From contig KN805380.1 in assembly GCA_000818945.1 (NCBI GenBank), positions 661,332 through 725,331 on the forward strand: a DNA stretch of 64,000 nucleotides, given 5' to 3'. The notes beneath the pieces were generated by a model, which did no database searches, had not been told where the DNA came from, and saw nothing but the letters and a program-made list of their open reading frames with translations. The DNA is from Schizochytrium sp. CCTCC M209059. Lineage: Eukaryota; Sar; Bigyra; Thraustochytrida; Thraustochytriidae. Every line of letters begins with the position of its first letter. Position 1 is the stretch's first letter. Positions 1 through 9,134 of the stretch are shown one piece after another. The translations under genes and the position numbers were made by a program.

Positions 1-1050
1 AGCTTTGCGACCGCCGAAACGGGCCCTGGAGACCACGAGGGATCCGTGGTCCGTGTTCGTTTGCAAAATGGGGAGACTGTCCATGCGAGGTCAGTTGTGG
101 CGGCCGAGCATGCCGTCCCAGCCACAACCTTGTTACATGAGTCAGATTCTTCAACAGACAAAGGGGACGAAGACGAAGACGAGGACGGGGCAAAGGAGAG
201 CCTTGTCGAAGTTCGTTGCATGAACATTGCCAATGCTCCACTCCTTTCGCTTCTAGCGCAAGCTGAAGATGATAAGCTCGAGGCTCTGCTGGACGCAAGT
301 GCACTTCGCGGCCATCCGCCCGAAAAACGCGCCTTCCCGCCGCTGGCACGCTGCCTTATGGTGGTTGCACCTGGAAATAACCTGGCTCGCAACACTTCGA
401 GCGTTCACGTTATCCAGCTCGACAGTACAGCGGAAGCCACTGCGCCAGGTCTATTTGTAATTCACCTGACAACCACTGCCTCCTCTCGTTCAGAAGGCCA
501 GGCGACGCTGGCTCGCATTCTTGAAGACCTGCTGGCCCGTGCCAATGCGCGAATTTCAGATTTGCCGTCAAGATCCCCGCCAAACAAAGCAACTTCTCAA
601 GACCAAGGCCAGAGCCAGAGCCAGAGCCAAGGTCATAAACAAGAACAAGAACAAAGTACAGCCCCCAAGACGCAGGACGCAGCTCCGCAGATTGAAATTC
701 GCTGGCAAGCCAACTTTGCTCGTGTCATGCGCCAGCAAAAGCATCATCAGCAGCGGAATGTTTCCGAGGGCGTCACAATAATTCCCTCTGAGGGTCTGGC
801 TGCCGACACAGAAGACTATTTAACGCGTGCCGAGGCCGTATTTCATGCCCTGCGTCCAGGAGACCGTGCCTTTCTTCCTGCCGAAGCTGAACGCGCAGTT
901 CGGAATCCTCATGCTGACGAAGATGACGGGCTCGGCGACATGGTCAAGCGCGTCCGTGTGCCTCAGCCGGTTGATCTTCGCTGGTTTCTCCATCTGGGAG
1001 GCAAGCTTGGCGCCTCGGGTGCCTCCATCGACATTTTCTCTGTCGCATAA
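1..1050 (+). CDS. Rab escort protein (REP/CHM family), C-terminal part
   Basis: The frame is open from base 1, so the gene starts left of the window; about 349 C-terminal residues are present. The part that matches the Rab escort/GDI family is the region around a variable 'VRLQNGE' strand, a 'CLMVVAPG' strand followed by 'VHVIQLDS' and 'GLFVIHLTTT', and a C-terminal segment with 'YLTRAEAVFHALRPG', which lines up with the helix of REP that ends in 'AETLFQEICP'. REPs present newly made Rab GTPases to geranylgeranyl transferase II and deliver them to membranes. Two insertions, one acidic (residues near 'DEDEDED') and one Gln/Ser-rich near base 610, favour REP over the more compact GDI. The Rab-binding N-terminal motifs lie outside the window, so REP versus GDI is inferred from the C-terminal half only. 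Confidence 0.68.
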   Translation, partial: SFATAETGPGDHEGSVVRVRLQNGETVHARSVVAAEHAVPATTLLHESDSSTDKGDEDEDEDGAKESLVEVRCMNIANAPLLSLLAQAEDDKLEALLDASALRGHPPEKRAFPPLARCLMVVAPGNNLARNTSSVHVIQLDSTAEATAPGLFVIHLTTTASSRSEGQATLARILEDLLARANARISDLPSRSPPNKATSQDQGQSQSQSQGHKQEQEQSTAPKTQDAAPQIEIRWQANFARVMRQQKHHQQRNVSEGVTIIPSEGLAADTEDYLTRAEAVFHALRPGDRAFLPAEAERAVRNPHADEDDGLGDMVKRVRVPQPVDLRWFLHLGGKLGASGASIDIFSVA

Positions 1051-1894
1051 CAATGATTCCACTTTTCTTCACTTTTCTAAAAACGTGCTTGCGCGACACG
1101 ATTGGTTTTATCTCGGTGCCCATCTGGATATCTGGGTATCCGCGAGGAGAAGGAACGGCGGCAACTTTCCAGTTGTTTTGCCAGCCATCGCCGGCCAGCG
1201 AGCGCTAGCGGGTAGCAGCTACGCTAATCAATCAGACCGGACTCCTTAAGCTGTATTCATAGGAGGCCTACTGCGTATACGCGGCCGATCAGAGCAGCGT
1301 AGTACTACCCCACTTCCTTTCTTCTTCTTCTTTCTTCATGCCCCTTTGCTTTGAGGGTCGAGGTCGGTCGCCGCGTCAACGCGTCGCCTCGTTCGCTGCT
1401 GCTCTTGCTGCTCTTGCTGCTCCTGCTGCTGCTCCTGCTGTGCTGCTGCTGCTGGTGATACCAAATAGCCAACACCGACACTGAGATGGCCGAAGAGACA
1501 TATTGAGGGAGTCCCCCGACCAACGCGAGCTGGCTCTCTGACGTGCAAAAGTGGCAAAGGCTTTGGTCGTGCAGCCGGTCTTCTGCACGTTCTCTGCGCT
1601 TTCGTTCACCGTACTTTTGGGCTGCGCGCTTTCGGCCTGCGCGCTTTGAAAAGAGCGAGACGATATTGCTGTGTATGCGGTGATGGAGAGATGATGGTGA
1701 TGATGGTGATGATGACTGGGATCTTCTCCCCCTCACCGACCGACCGGTCACCATCCGCCCGCCAGCTAACATAACCAGCATACCCTCAAAGAAGTCAGCA
1801 ATCGGTCGCGTGGAGGGGCCACGCGTCCTCGCAGCGAAAGAAACCCGAAGCAAAACAGCAACCTTTCATAACCAGACTCTCGCGTACTTCAAGC
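1051..1894. other. Intergenic region with CTG/CTC-rich triplet repeats
   Basis: No convincing gene. Bases 1385-1455 are an imperfect CTG/CTT/CTC triplet array, which creates low-complexity frames on both strands (including a Ser/Arg-rich minus-strand frame at 1305-1853 that I do not believe). An AGGCCTA box at 1264-1270 and a perfect palindrome GTAGTACTAC at 1299-1308 lie about 590 bases upstream of the next gene and match motifs seen in other gaps of this window. A GATGATGGTGATGATGG stretch is at 1690-1716. Confidence 0.6.
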
Positions 1895-2617
1895 ATGCTC
1901 GAGAAGGTCAAGACCCATGGGCAGCGCCTTCTCTCGCGCGGCCAGCAGGCCCAGAAGCATGCTCAAGGCACAACCCGTGGTGTGGCAAAGAAACTCGGGT
2001 TTGCGTCGGTGAAAAAAAAGTCTTTGGTCAAGGATCACGAGGTGTGTCGTCATGACGATGAGACCAATTCAACAGCAACACGCAGTGTCGAGAGTGCAGG
2101 CAGTCATCTCAAGAGAAAGCTTCTCACACGTCATCGCAGACGTGAACATATTGGAACGTCGTCATCTGCGCACACGAGAAGCTCGCCACGTTGGGGACAG
2201 CCAGAAGAAATGGACAGAGCAGAAAAGAGCTCAACAGAGCCTGATACCTCGCTGAGTGCGCCCGAAATCACGAGTCTTAATGACAAGGCGCAGCGATTCT
2301 TCGGTGTCCAAGTCTCCAGCAATAGCGATCCAACAAAAAATACACTTGTTGTCAAAGTGTGTGAGTCCAACGATGCAAGGCCGCGGCCCCAACCAACGGT
2401 TGGAAGTACGTTGTACGAGACCCATTTTGACCAAGTCTTTCACAAGCGTAGCCTTCAATTCTCGATTGCTTTCCCAACCATTCAAATCGAAACTACCATG
2501 GAGGAATTCTATCTGCAAGCCTTGCGTTGCCAAGTCCCATACGCGCAGCTAGACAATTTCGTGCGCATGCGCATTCTCGAGGAACGCAAGGTTTTTTACT
2601 TTTCTGATCTATCATGA
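1895..2617 (+). CDS. Hypothetical basic protein, 240 aa
   Basis: Not recognised. The N-terminal 60 residues are Lys/Arg/Gln-rich (starting MLEKVKTHGQRLL) and could form an amphipathic basic helix. Residues 60-130 are Ser/Thr/Arg-rich and probably disordered. The C-terminal 110 residues look folded, with alternating hydrophobic segments ('TLVVKVCESN', 'LQFSIAFPTIQIETTMEEFYLQAL') ending in 'RKVFYFSDLS'. No signal peptide or membrane segment is seen. The ATG at 1895 is the first in frame. The gene stands alone, about 830 bases from the transporter gene. It is real mainly by virtue of its amino acid texture in the C-terminal half; function is unknown. Confidence 0.6.
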   Translation: MLEKVKTHGQRLLSRGQQAQKHAQGTTRGVAKKLGFASVKKKSLVKDHEVCRHDDETNSTATRSVESAGSHLKRKLLTRHRRREHIGTSSSAHTRSSPRWGQPEEMDRAEKSSTEPDTSLSAPEITSLNDKAQRFFGVQVSSNSDPTKNTLVVKVCESNDARPRPQPTVGSTLYETHFDQVFHKRSLQFSIAFPTIQIETTMEEFYLQALRCQVPYAQLDNFVRMRILEERKVFYFSDLS

Positions 2618-3449
2618 CCATTATCCTCAAGTCATCCTTTCTGAACATTACGACTTGAGATAGACCTCTATCTTTTACTTCCTTGGATAGAATGAAGTGC
2701 AAGCCCCAAAGCGATTAATCTCTTGCTTCCTATGATACGTTGCCCTGCGCACGCATGAGATCGTTGATTCTTGGGAAAAGATACGCCTCCTCTTACCTTC
2801 TCCAAGCAAATGTCGCCACATCGCTTCCCCTGGGATCGTACTTTTGCTCCTCTGTTCGCATCGTTGTAGTATACTCGTTAACCACCAACGAGAGCGGCTA
2901 TCGCAATCACCCCATTGAGATGATTGAGGATTGTGCATGGGTGCAAAACTAGTACCTCTTGTGCATGTGTGCAAATCTAATAACACCTCCTCGCCTATCA
3001 CTTCTTCGAGCTGGATCTCGAGAAAAAGGCACGGGAAGAAAAACGCAGAGCGAGTGGCCTTGTGCTCGAACAAGTGAGGTCAAATAAAATGCCCTGTGCT
3101 ACACGCCACTGCCACCGGGAGCCTTGAAAATTTCACGGCCGGCGTCGTAAACGACACGCACATCTATCTATCTATACGGTGTGGCCGTGAACAATCGAAT
3201 CAAGGGCCGAGGGGCTGGCACTACAACGGTCCAACAAATCTTTTTCGCGTGGACCAACAAGCAAAGGCTGACGAGCCAGCAGCCTGCCTACCAGCGGTCG
3301 CAGCGAGCGCGGGCGCGCCGCGCCCCGGGGCCGGACACGACACAGACCAAGGCTTCGTAGCTGGGGCTGCACCTACGCAGCGGCAGCGCTGTCGAGGAGA
3401 AAAGATTGACCTGCATAGGTCGGGAGGGGGAGGAGCGAGACCCAAGACC
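2618..3449. other. Intergenic/5' leader of the SLC12 gene, with a small upstream ORF
   Basis: No separate gene is seen. ACTAGTAC (2948-2955) resembles the motif shared by other gaps. A 12-codon upstream ORF starts at the ATG at 3089 and ends at 3127, in a different frame from the transporter. The transporter frame stays open back to 3096 but contains no ATG before 3450, so this stretch is probably transcribed leader rather than coding. A short CTAT repeat is at 3164-3176. Confidence 0.5.
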
Positions 3450-6400
3450 ATGACTGCAGCGGTAGGAAGCCCGACGAGTCTAATGTGGTCTGCGGAGGGA
3501 CGACCGACCGACCGCGTGGCTGACTATGGCGAAGGCATCACGGCCGGAGGAACAATGTCGAGGCTGCGACGGGGCGTCTTTCGCAAGTCCCGCCGCAAGC
3601 CAGAGCGACGCTTCGATGACGACGAAGCTGCTTCGAGCGGCAAGCTCGGCATGATCGAGGGCGTCTTTTTCCGCGTGCTCACCAACCTATTTGGCGTCAT
3701 CCTCTTTCTCCGACTTGGATGGCTCACCGCATACGCTGGCATCGGACTCGCCATCCTTGTCGTTCTTCTTTCATCCTCGCTTACCCTCGTCACGGCTCTC
3801 TCGCTGAGCGCGATTTGCACCAACGGCAAGGTCGCCGCGGGCGGCGCCTACTACCTCATTAGTCGAGCGCTGGGTCCTGAATTTGGCGCGAGTATTGGCG
3901 TGCTCTTCTACGTCGCCACTGCCGTGTCTGTCTCTCTTTACCTGCTTGGCTTTGCCGAAACGGTTGTGAGCCAGATCGGGACCACCTTGGTGTCCTCGAG
4001 CTGGGATCTGCGCCTGATCGCCTTCTTTGGTCTCTGCTTCTGCCAGCTTGTCTGCCTTGTCGGCGTCTCGGTGGTCGTCAAGGTCGAAAAATTCATGCTC
4101 TTGATTGTCATCGTTGCAGTCGTGCTCTTCGTCATCGGAGTCTTCATTGGTCCTGATCAGGAGCCGAGTCTCTTCGGCTTCGTCGGTTTGGAGAGCGGTC
4201 TTAACGTTGGCTCGGACTTTCCTGGTGCATCCACTGCGGATCCCACGGATCTTACGTATCTCAACATCTCCGGCCTCACAAAGTCCACGCAATGCACTGT
4301 TTCATCAAGCGACCTCCTTCGCTCAGAATATGGCAACGTCAATTTGGGCATTGCTCTTTCCGTGTTCTTCCCTGCGGTCACGGGCATTCTTGCAGGCGCC
4401 AATATCTCGGGCGATCTCAAAAACCCGTCTTCCGCCATTCCCACCGGAACTGTCATGGCCATCCTTCTAGGCGCGTGCATTTACATCCTGCTCGTCATTA
4501 TCTTTGGATCCTCCTTCAATCGTGTAACCGTAGCAAGCGCAACCTTTGCGCAAAATGTCACAGCCGCGGACGGTACCTACGAGCTGCAGTATGACTGCGT
4601 TTTCAGTGGGCTCTTTCACGACTCGACCCTCATTGCCCAGGCCTCCGTGTCGCCAGGCTTTGTTTACTTTGGAATTTATGCGGCCTCTCTCTCGTCCGGT
4701 CTGGCCGCTTTGCTCGGCGCGCCGCGCATCCTCCAGGCGCTTGCCAAAGACCGCCTCTTTTCCTCATTCGACCCTCTCGCTAAGGGCTATGGCCGCAACG
4801 ACGAGCCACTTCGTGCATATGTCGTGACTTTTTTGATTGCTACTCTTTGCATTCTCACGGGTGACATTAATTCAGTGGCGCCGCTCATCACAACGTTCTT
4901 CCTTGCCTCTTATGCCATGGTGAACTATGCCTGCTATTCCGCCGAGGAATCGAATTCTCCTGGCTGGCGTCCGACGTTTCGTTACTTTGACAAATGGCTT
5001 GCCTTTCTTGGCGCAATTGGATGTGTCTCTGTTATGCTTTTTCTTTCTGCCATTACCGGTTTCATCACATTTACCATTGGACTTGGACTCTACAAATATG
5101 TCGAAGTGTCCACGCGCGAAGGTCTTGGGTCTGCGTCGAGTTGGGGACCTCACAAAGAAGCCGCAGAATACAATACGGCTCTCAGCTCTGCTTTGCTCTT
5201 GGAGGAGCAAGCGGACCCAAGAGCCCTATCCAACGCAGTCGCCGCCTCGAACATACAGTCCCCATCTGCAGGCCTCAAGCGTCGCACGAGTCTCCGTTCG
5301 CGGCCGAGCGCGGATGCGCAGCACACTGAGATCGAGCTCGGCGGGATGCAGAACAACCAGCGCGAAGGCGATGATCTCGACGGGGACTTCAACGTGGATG
5401 TCGGCGTTGGCGCAGATGACGAGATCGAACGTGAGCTCGAGCGTAATGCGCAGCGTGCCCGGGAAAATAGCATGAGCGCACGCGATGGACCTCGCGGCGG
5501 AGGCGATGAAGACGATGACGACGACACTCTCGCCATGGCTGCAGCTGGCTCGCAATTCGACACCACGCACGTGAAGAACTATCGACCACAGTGTCTCGTG
5601 CTGTCCGGTCCGCCTCGCGCGCGTCCTGCTCTGGCGCTCTTTGTCGCGGGTCTGCGCAAGGCGCGGGGTGTGACAATTTTTGGCGACGTGCTCGTGGGCG
5701 ACGTGTCAGACCCGAGCCTCGTTCGTACTCGCAACATGCGCGCGTCTGTCTCGTACGTGTCGCAGTACGGTATCAAGGCGTTCAACGACGTCATCATCGC
5801 GCCGTCTTTCCGAACTGGCTGCCGTTCGCTCATGCAGATTGCAGGTCTTGGTCGTCGAATGCGCGTAAACACAATTGTCCTTGGATTTCTCGACGAGTGG
5901 CGAACGCCTCTCGGCGAGCGTCTCCATAGCAGTAGAAAGGCTGGCGCAGACAAGTCTGGTTCCAGCCGGAGCTTTGACTCCCGGCCCGGCGCCAATGTGC
6001 AAGAGGACTCGGACTTTTCCCCGCCTCCAAGCGTGGAAGACTACGTGGGAGTAATCGGGGATGCATTTGACCTCGGACTTGGCGTAGCCATCTTGCGCGG
6101 TGAAATTGACCTCTTGCGAAGCGAGTACCTTACACAGACAGTGCAGACCGAAATGGACCGTGTGCTCTCTCTGGGCTTGGCCTCCGCGGGGCCTCGCTTT
6201 GTGGCGCAGCAAGGTTCATACCAGAATCCAAACTACACCAACGCTTCCGAATACTTGGATGCCCCAGAGCACGGACAAGGTTCGCAGCGAAGCCTTGATC
6301 TCGGGGGCGAGGCCGACGGTAGTCAAGCGAGACATGAACAAGGCAATGGTGGAGAGACAGGGGCATCTGCAGGTAACGCGCGAGCCCCAATCGCAACAGC

Positions 6401-7142
6401 GGTCGGGCGCAAGAGTGCCAAGCGGATTGACGTTTGGTGGTTCGTTGACGATGGTGGACTGACCATCATGCTGCCCCATATTTTGCGCCAAGCGTCCTCA
6501 CCTCCTTGGGTCGGCTGCCACCTACGCGTGATGGCCATCGGCGCCACGCCCGAAGAAGCTCGCGTTGAAGAAGCTGCCATGGTCAAGCTCTTGGCCAAGC
6601 TCCGCATCCCCTCGCAGGTTAGTATTGTCTCAATGAGCGAGCTCGACACTATGCTTCAGAATAGCCGCACGCGCAGTTTCTCGAGTACCCGTAGGTCAGC
6701 GGAACACGGCTCCAGCGGTGGCCCGGACGACGACGACGATCTGCGGCGAGATTCCCTCGAGAACGTTGCCCTTGAATACGACGATGATGAGGGTCAACAA
6801 ACTCGTCGGGGCAGTGCACAGGATGAACAGGGCGGCGCAGCAAGCGAGCAGGGCGGCGGGAACATTCAACGCCAGCTCTTTCAAGCCTATCATAGCGGGA
6901 GCAGTATGGACCCGAATCTCAATGATGCGACATCACGTCAGCATACTTACTTCAAGGTTGGCCAGCTTATTGCTGCGTATTCGTCCGACGCGCTTCTCGT
7001 CGTCGTGTCACTTCCTGTTCCACCCATGTCACTCGACCCGGACGAGTACATGAAATGGCTGGATCTCCTCTCAAAGGATGCAGCACCACCTGTGCTCATG
7101 GTACGTGGCGCCCAGCGTGACGTTGTCACAATGTTTTCTTAG
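3450..7142 (+). CDS. Cation-chloride cotransporter (SLC12, KCC/plant CCC type)
   Basis: Electroneutral K+(Na+)-Cl- symporter of the plasma or endomembrane, used in volume and chloride control. Residues 70-550 hold the 12-helix APC-fold core. Family signatures are 'NLFGVILFLRLGWL' at the first helix, 'ICTNGKVAAGGAYYLISRALGPEFG' (given here in two parts: ICTNGKVAAGG and AYYLISRALGPEFG), 'FFPAVTGILAGANISGDLKNP', and 'ALLGAPRILQALAKD'. The long cytosolic tail (residues 551-1230) has acidic disordered inserts and closes with 'VLMVRGAQRDVVTMFS', the conserved SLC12 C-terminus, closest in my memory to plant CCC proteins. A loop with NIS and NVT glycosylation sequons fits the large extracellular loop. 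The frame is open upstream to 3096, but 3450 is the first in-frame ATG; the resulting protein is 1230 aa, a usual family length. KCC versus NKCC cannot be settled from sequence alone. Confidence 0.93.
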   Translation: MTAAVGSPTSLMWSAEGRPTDRVADYGEGITAGGTMSRLRRGVFRKSRRKPERRFDDDEAASSGKLGMIEGVFFRVLTNLFGVILFLRLGWLTAYAGIGLAILVVLLSSSLTLVTALSLSAICTNGKVAAGGAYYLISRALGPEFGASIGVLFYVATAVSVSLYLLGFAETVVSQIGTTLVSSSWDLRLIAFFGLCFCQLVCLVGVSVVVKVEKFMLLIVIVAVVLFVIGVFIGPDQEPSLFGFVGLESGLNVGSDFPGASTADPTDLTYLNISGLTKSTQCTVSSSDLLRSEYGNVNLGIALSVFFPAVTGILAGANISGDLKNPSSAIPTGTVMAILLGACIYILLVIIFGSSFNRVTVASATFAQNVTAADGTYELQYDCVFSGLFHDSTLIAQASVSPGFVYFGIYAASLSSGLAALLGAPRILQALAKDRLFSSFDPLAKGYGRNDEPLRAYVVTFLIATLCILTGDINSVAPLITTFFLASYAMVNYACYSAEESNSPGWRPTFRYFDKWLAFLGAIGCVSVMLFLSAITGFITFTIGLGLYKYVEVSTREGLGSASSWGPHKEAAEYNTALSSALLLEEQADPRALSNAVAASNIQSPSAGLKRRTSLRSRPSADAQHTEIELGGMQNNQREGDDLDGDFNVDVGVGADDEIERELERNAQRARENSMSARDGPRGGGDEDDDDDTLAMAAAGSQFDTTHVKNYRPQCLVLSGPPRARPALALFVAGLRKARGVTIFGDVLVGDVSDPSLVRTRNMRASVSYVSQYGIKAFNDVIIAPSFRTGCRSLMQIAGLGRRMRVNTIVLGFLDEWRTPLGERLHSSRKAGADKSGSSRSFDSRPGANVQEDSDFSPPPSVEDYVGVIGDAFDLGLGVAILRGEIDLLRSEYLTQTVQTEMDRVLSLGLASAGPRFVAQQGSYQNPNYTNASEYLDAPEHGQGSQRSLDLGGEADGSQARHEQGNGGETGASAGNARAPIATAVGRKSAKRIDVWWFVDDGGLTIMLPHILRQASSPPWVGCHLRVMAIGATPEEARVEEAAMVKLLAKLRIPSQVSIVSMSELDTMLQNSRTRSFSSTRRSAEHGSSGGPDDDDDLRRDSLENVALEYDDDEGQQTRRGSAQDEQGGAASEQGGGNIQRQLFQAYHSGSSMDPNLNDATSRQHTYFKVGQLIAAYSSDALLVVVSLPVPPMSLDPDEYMKWLDLLSKDAAPPVLMVRGAQRDVVTMFS

Positions 7143-7402
7143 ATACCTAGTAACTATCACATGCTCCATGTTGTGATACTTTGCCTGAATACCCTCTCTT
7201 TTTTCCCCTGCTCGCGGCACCTTTCGAGAAACGAAAGATACCGAGGTCGTCGCCTGATGAGTTAATAATAGTACAATCCCATATCAGGCCTGACGCTCGC
7301 GGAGGCTCAACTTGATTGGCAGAGACTGCGGCTTTCAAATCAGTCCATCCGTCATCAAACTCCGGTTGAGCCACTCGCCTTTTGCCTTGAAGGACGACAA
7401 CC

Positions 7403-8779
7403 ATGTTTGGGACGGCAAGGAAAGCTCTCTTGAGCGTCCAACCGAGACGCCACTCTGCCAAAGCTGTGCGGCTGGCGCGCGCAGCCTATTCCTCGAAAAA
7501 GTCTACGGTCCTTGGCCCAGAGCATGGCGAGGGTCACGGCGCTCTGTCGTCGAGCATAACCGATAGTGAGACAAAGCTGAGCGGTCGCAGTGCTGCAGCA
7601 GCAGATGCAGACCTCGAAGCTCTTGAGCATATCATGTCTCTGACTGCAAGTCTTGAAAAAGACCTGGAGCACATGATTGAAAAAATTGAAAAGATGGAGC
7701 TTGGCGATTTCCAAACCAACCTGGACAAACACGACCCTCAATTCGTATCTCTCGTCTTGGGTCGCGGATTGAAAGATCCCGATGCAAAACCTATTTTTGA
7801 AAACGCCATTCGCTATCCATCCCATGACGAGTCTCAAGAAGAACATCTCGCAACGCAAGATGCCGTTGAGGATACGAATCCTGACTCGCTCACAAAAGAC
7901 CGAAAGAAGAAGTCAAAGTCGCCTGAAGCAAGCACGTCTGCAAGAGCAAATGATACTGGCCAGGCTAGCAAGGCTGACGAGTTGACAAATGCTCAAGCCG
8001 CTGACAACGCTAGCAAGGCGAACGATGCCGCAGAGGCTGACGAGATGAAAAATAACGTGGAGGCCGATAAGGTAAATGACGCCAACAAGGCTGGCAATGG
8101 CACAGTAAAAGCTCACGAGGCTAGCAAGACTACCGCCGCTGCTGAAGAGTCAAAAGCAAACGTTCTCAAAGAGACGGAGATCAAAATATCCAAAGAAGAA
8201 GAAAAAGAAGAAGAGGAAGAACCGTCGTTTTTCGCTGGCGAGGGCGCGTTTCAAGAAATGCTCGACGAGGCTACATCAAAAGAGGGAAACATGAAAAGCA
8301 AAGGTTTCTACGAAAGGATGGCTAGCGGTACTCGTGAAGAAGTGTCCTCAATGAAAGGACGCGGCGCGTATTCTGAATCAATAGTAAAGCGGAGGAAAGG
8401 AAGACGGGAGAATGCTAGCAGCACCAGTAGCCCTAGCACGAGCACTAGCACTGGTCAGAATGCCAAAGATGAAACTGTTGGCTCCGCAGCCAAACGAGAC
8501 TTCAGGACTCAAAACTCCACGTCAGCCCCCGTCAGAAACCAAACCGGCCCCAGCTGGAGTGTGGTCTCTGACGCGCTTCGAAAAGCAGGGCTCAGGTTCA
8601 GAGAGACTCCTGGCAAAGAATTTTGCCAAGTTCGCGAGTGCCCGTTTTGCCACGACATTAAAGGCGACGAATCCAACATGTACAAGCTCAACGTCCATCG
8701 CGAGAATGGCCACTTTAATTGCTTTCGCTGTGGAACCAAGGGTACCTATACGAAATTACAGCACTTGCTCCAGTCGTAG
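7403..8779 (+). CDS. Putative mitochondrial protein with C-terminal primase-type zinc ribbon
   Basis: A 458-aa protein. The first 32 residues (MFGTARKALLSVQPRRHSAK...) are Arg/Lys/Ser-rich with no acidic residue, a typical mitochondrial presequence. Residues 55-100 predict an acidic helix. Residues 160-270 are an Ala/Lys/Glu/Asn-rich low-complexity linker with a loose 'ASKAnDA' periodicity, then a Glu block. The C-terminus carries a four-cysteine ribbon, C413-P-F-C416 and C440-F-R-C443, with 'HFNCFRCGTKG' strongly like the CHC2/T7-type primase zinc-binding domain found at the start of Twinkle and bacterial DnaG. No primase (TOPRIM) or helicase domain follows; the stop at 8777-8779 is only 15 residues after the ribbon. 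A role in mitochondrial nucleic-acid metabolism is inference. Confidence 0.7.
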   Translation: MFGTARKALLSVQPRRHSAKAVRLARAAYSSKKSTVLGPEHGEGHGALSSSITDSETKLSGRSAAAADADLEALEHIMSLTASLEKDLEHMIEKIEKMELGDFQTNLDKHDPQFVSLVLGRGLKDPDAKPIFENAIRYPSHDESQEEHLATQDAVEDTNPDSLTKDRKKKSKSPEASTSARANDTGQASKADELTNAQAADNASKANDAAEADEMKNNVEADKVNDANKAGNGTVKAHEASKTTAAAEESKANVLKETEIKISKEEEKEEEEEPSFFAGEGAFQEMLDEATSKEGNMKSKGFYERMASGTREEVSSMKGRGAYSESIVKRRKGRRENASSTSSPSTSTSTGQNAKDETVGSAAKRDFRTQNSTSAPVRNQTGPSWSVVSDALRKAGLRFRETPGKEFCQVRECPFCHDIKGDESNMYKLNVHRENGHFNCFRCGTKGTYTKLQHLLQS

Positions 8780-9134
8780 TGGGACCAGAGGCTCTTATGA
8801 GAGATTGTGGCTCTTACTCCATTCATTGACCGCGAAAAGCAAAGCACCTTAGTGTTCGTGAATACGTAGTAGTAGACCTAGGCTAGTCCCAAAAGAAAAA
8901 AAAAAAAGTGGACCACTGCGAAACGGCGAAAATGGACTCGCGGGACGGGGTTCTCGCCTACGGGTCGAGCAACAAAGTCGAACATCGCGCAGTGCGCAGT
9001 CGCGCGCAGCGCAGCGCGTGGCACGTTGCGGCGATTGCCAAGGGGGCGCACCTGCCGCGGCGCGCAAACCGACTCTTGTCCGTTTTCCTGTGTAACGGGG
9101 GACGGCGCGACAAGTCCAAGTCGTCACCTGGGTC
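8780..9134. promoter_or_regulatory. Gap between zinc-ribbon and SFI1-repeat genes
   Basis: A 355-base gap on the sense strand of both flanking genes. It holds TACGTAGTAGTAG followed by CCTAGG (8877-8882) about 250 bases before the next ATG, then an A-tract at 8891-8907. These match the motif class found in most other gaps here and could mark the start region of the downstream transcript. No gene is seen. Confidence 0.35.

Noticed and set aside
1305..1853. 182-aa Ser/Arg-rich minus-strand frame
   Set aside because: Built on a CTG-type triplet array and a GATGGT array; no recognisable domain and no neighbour support.
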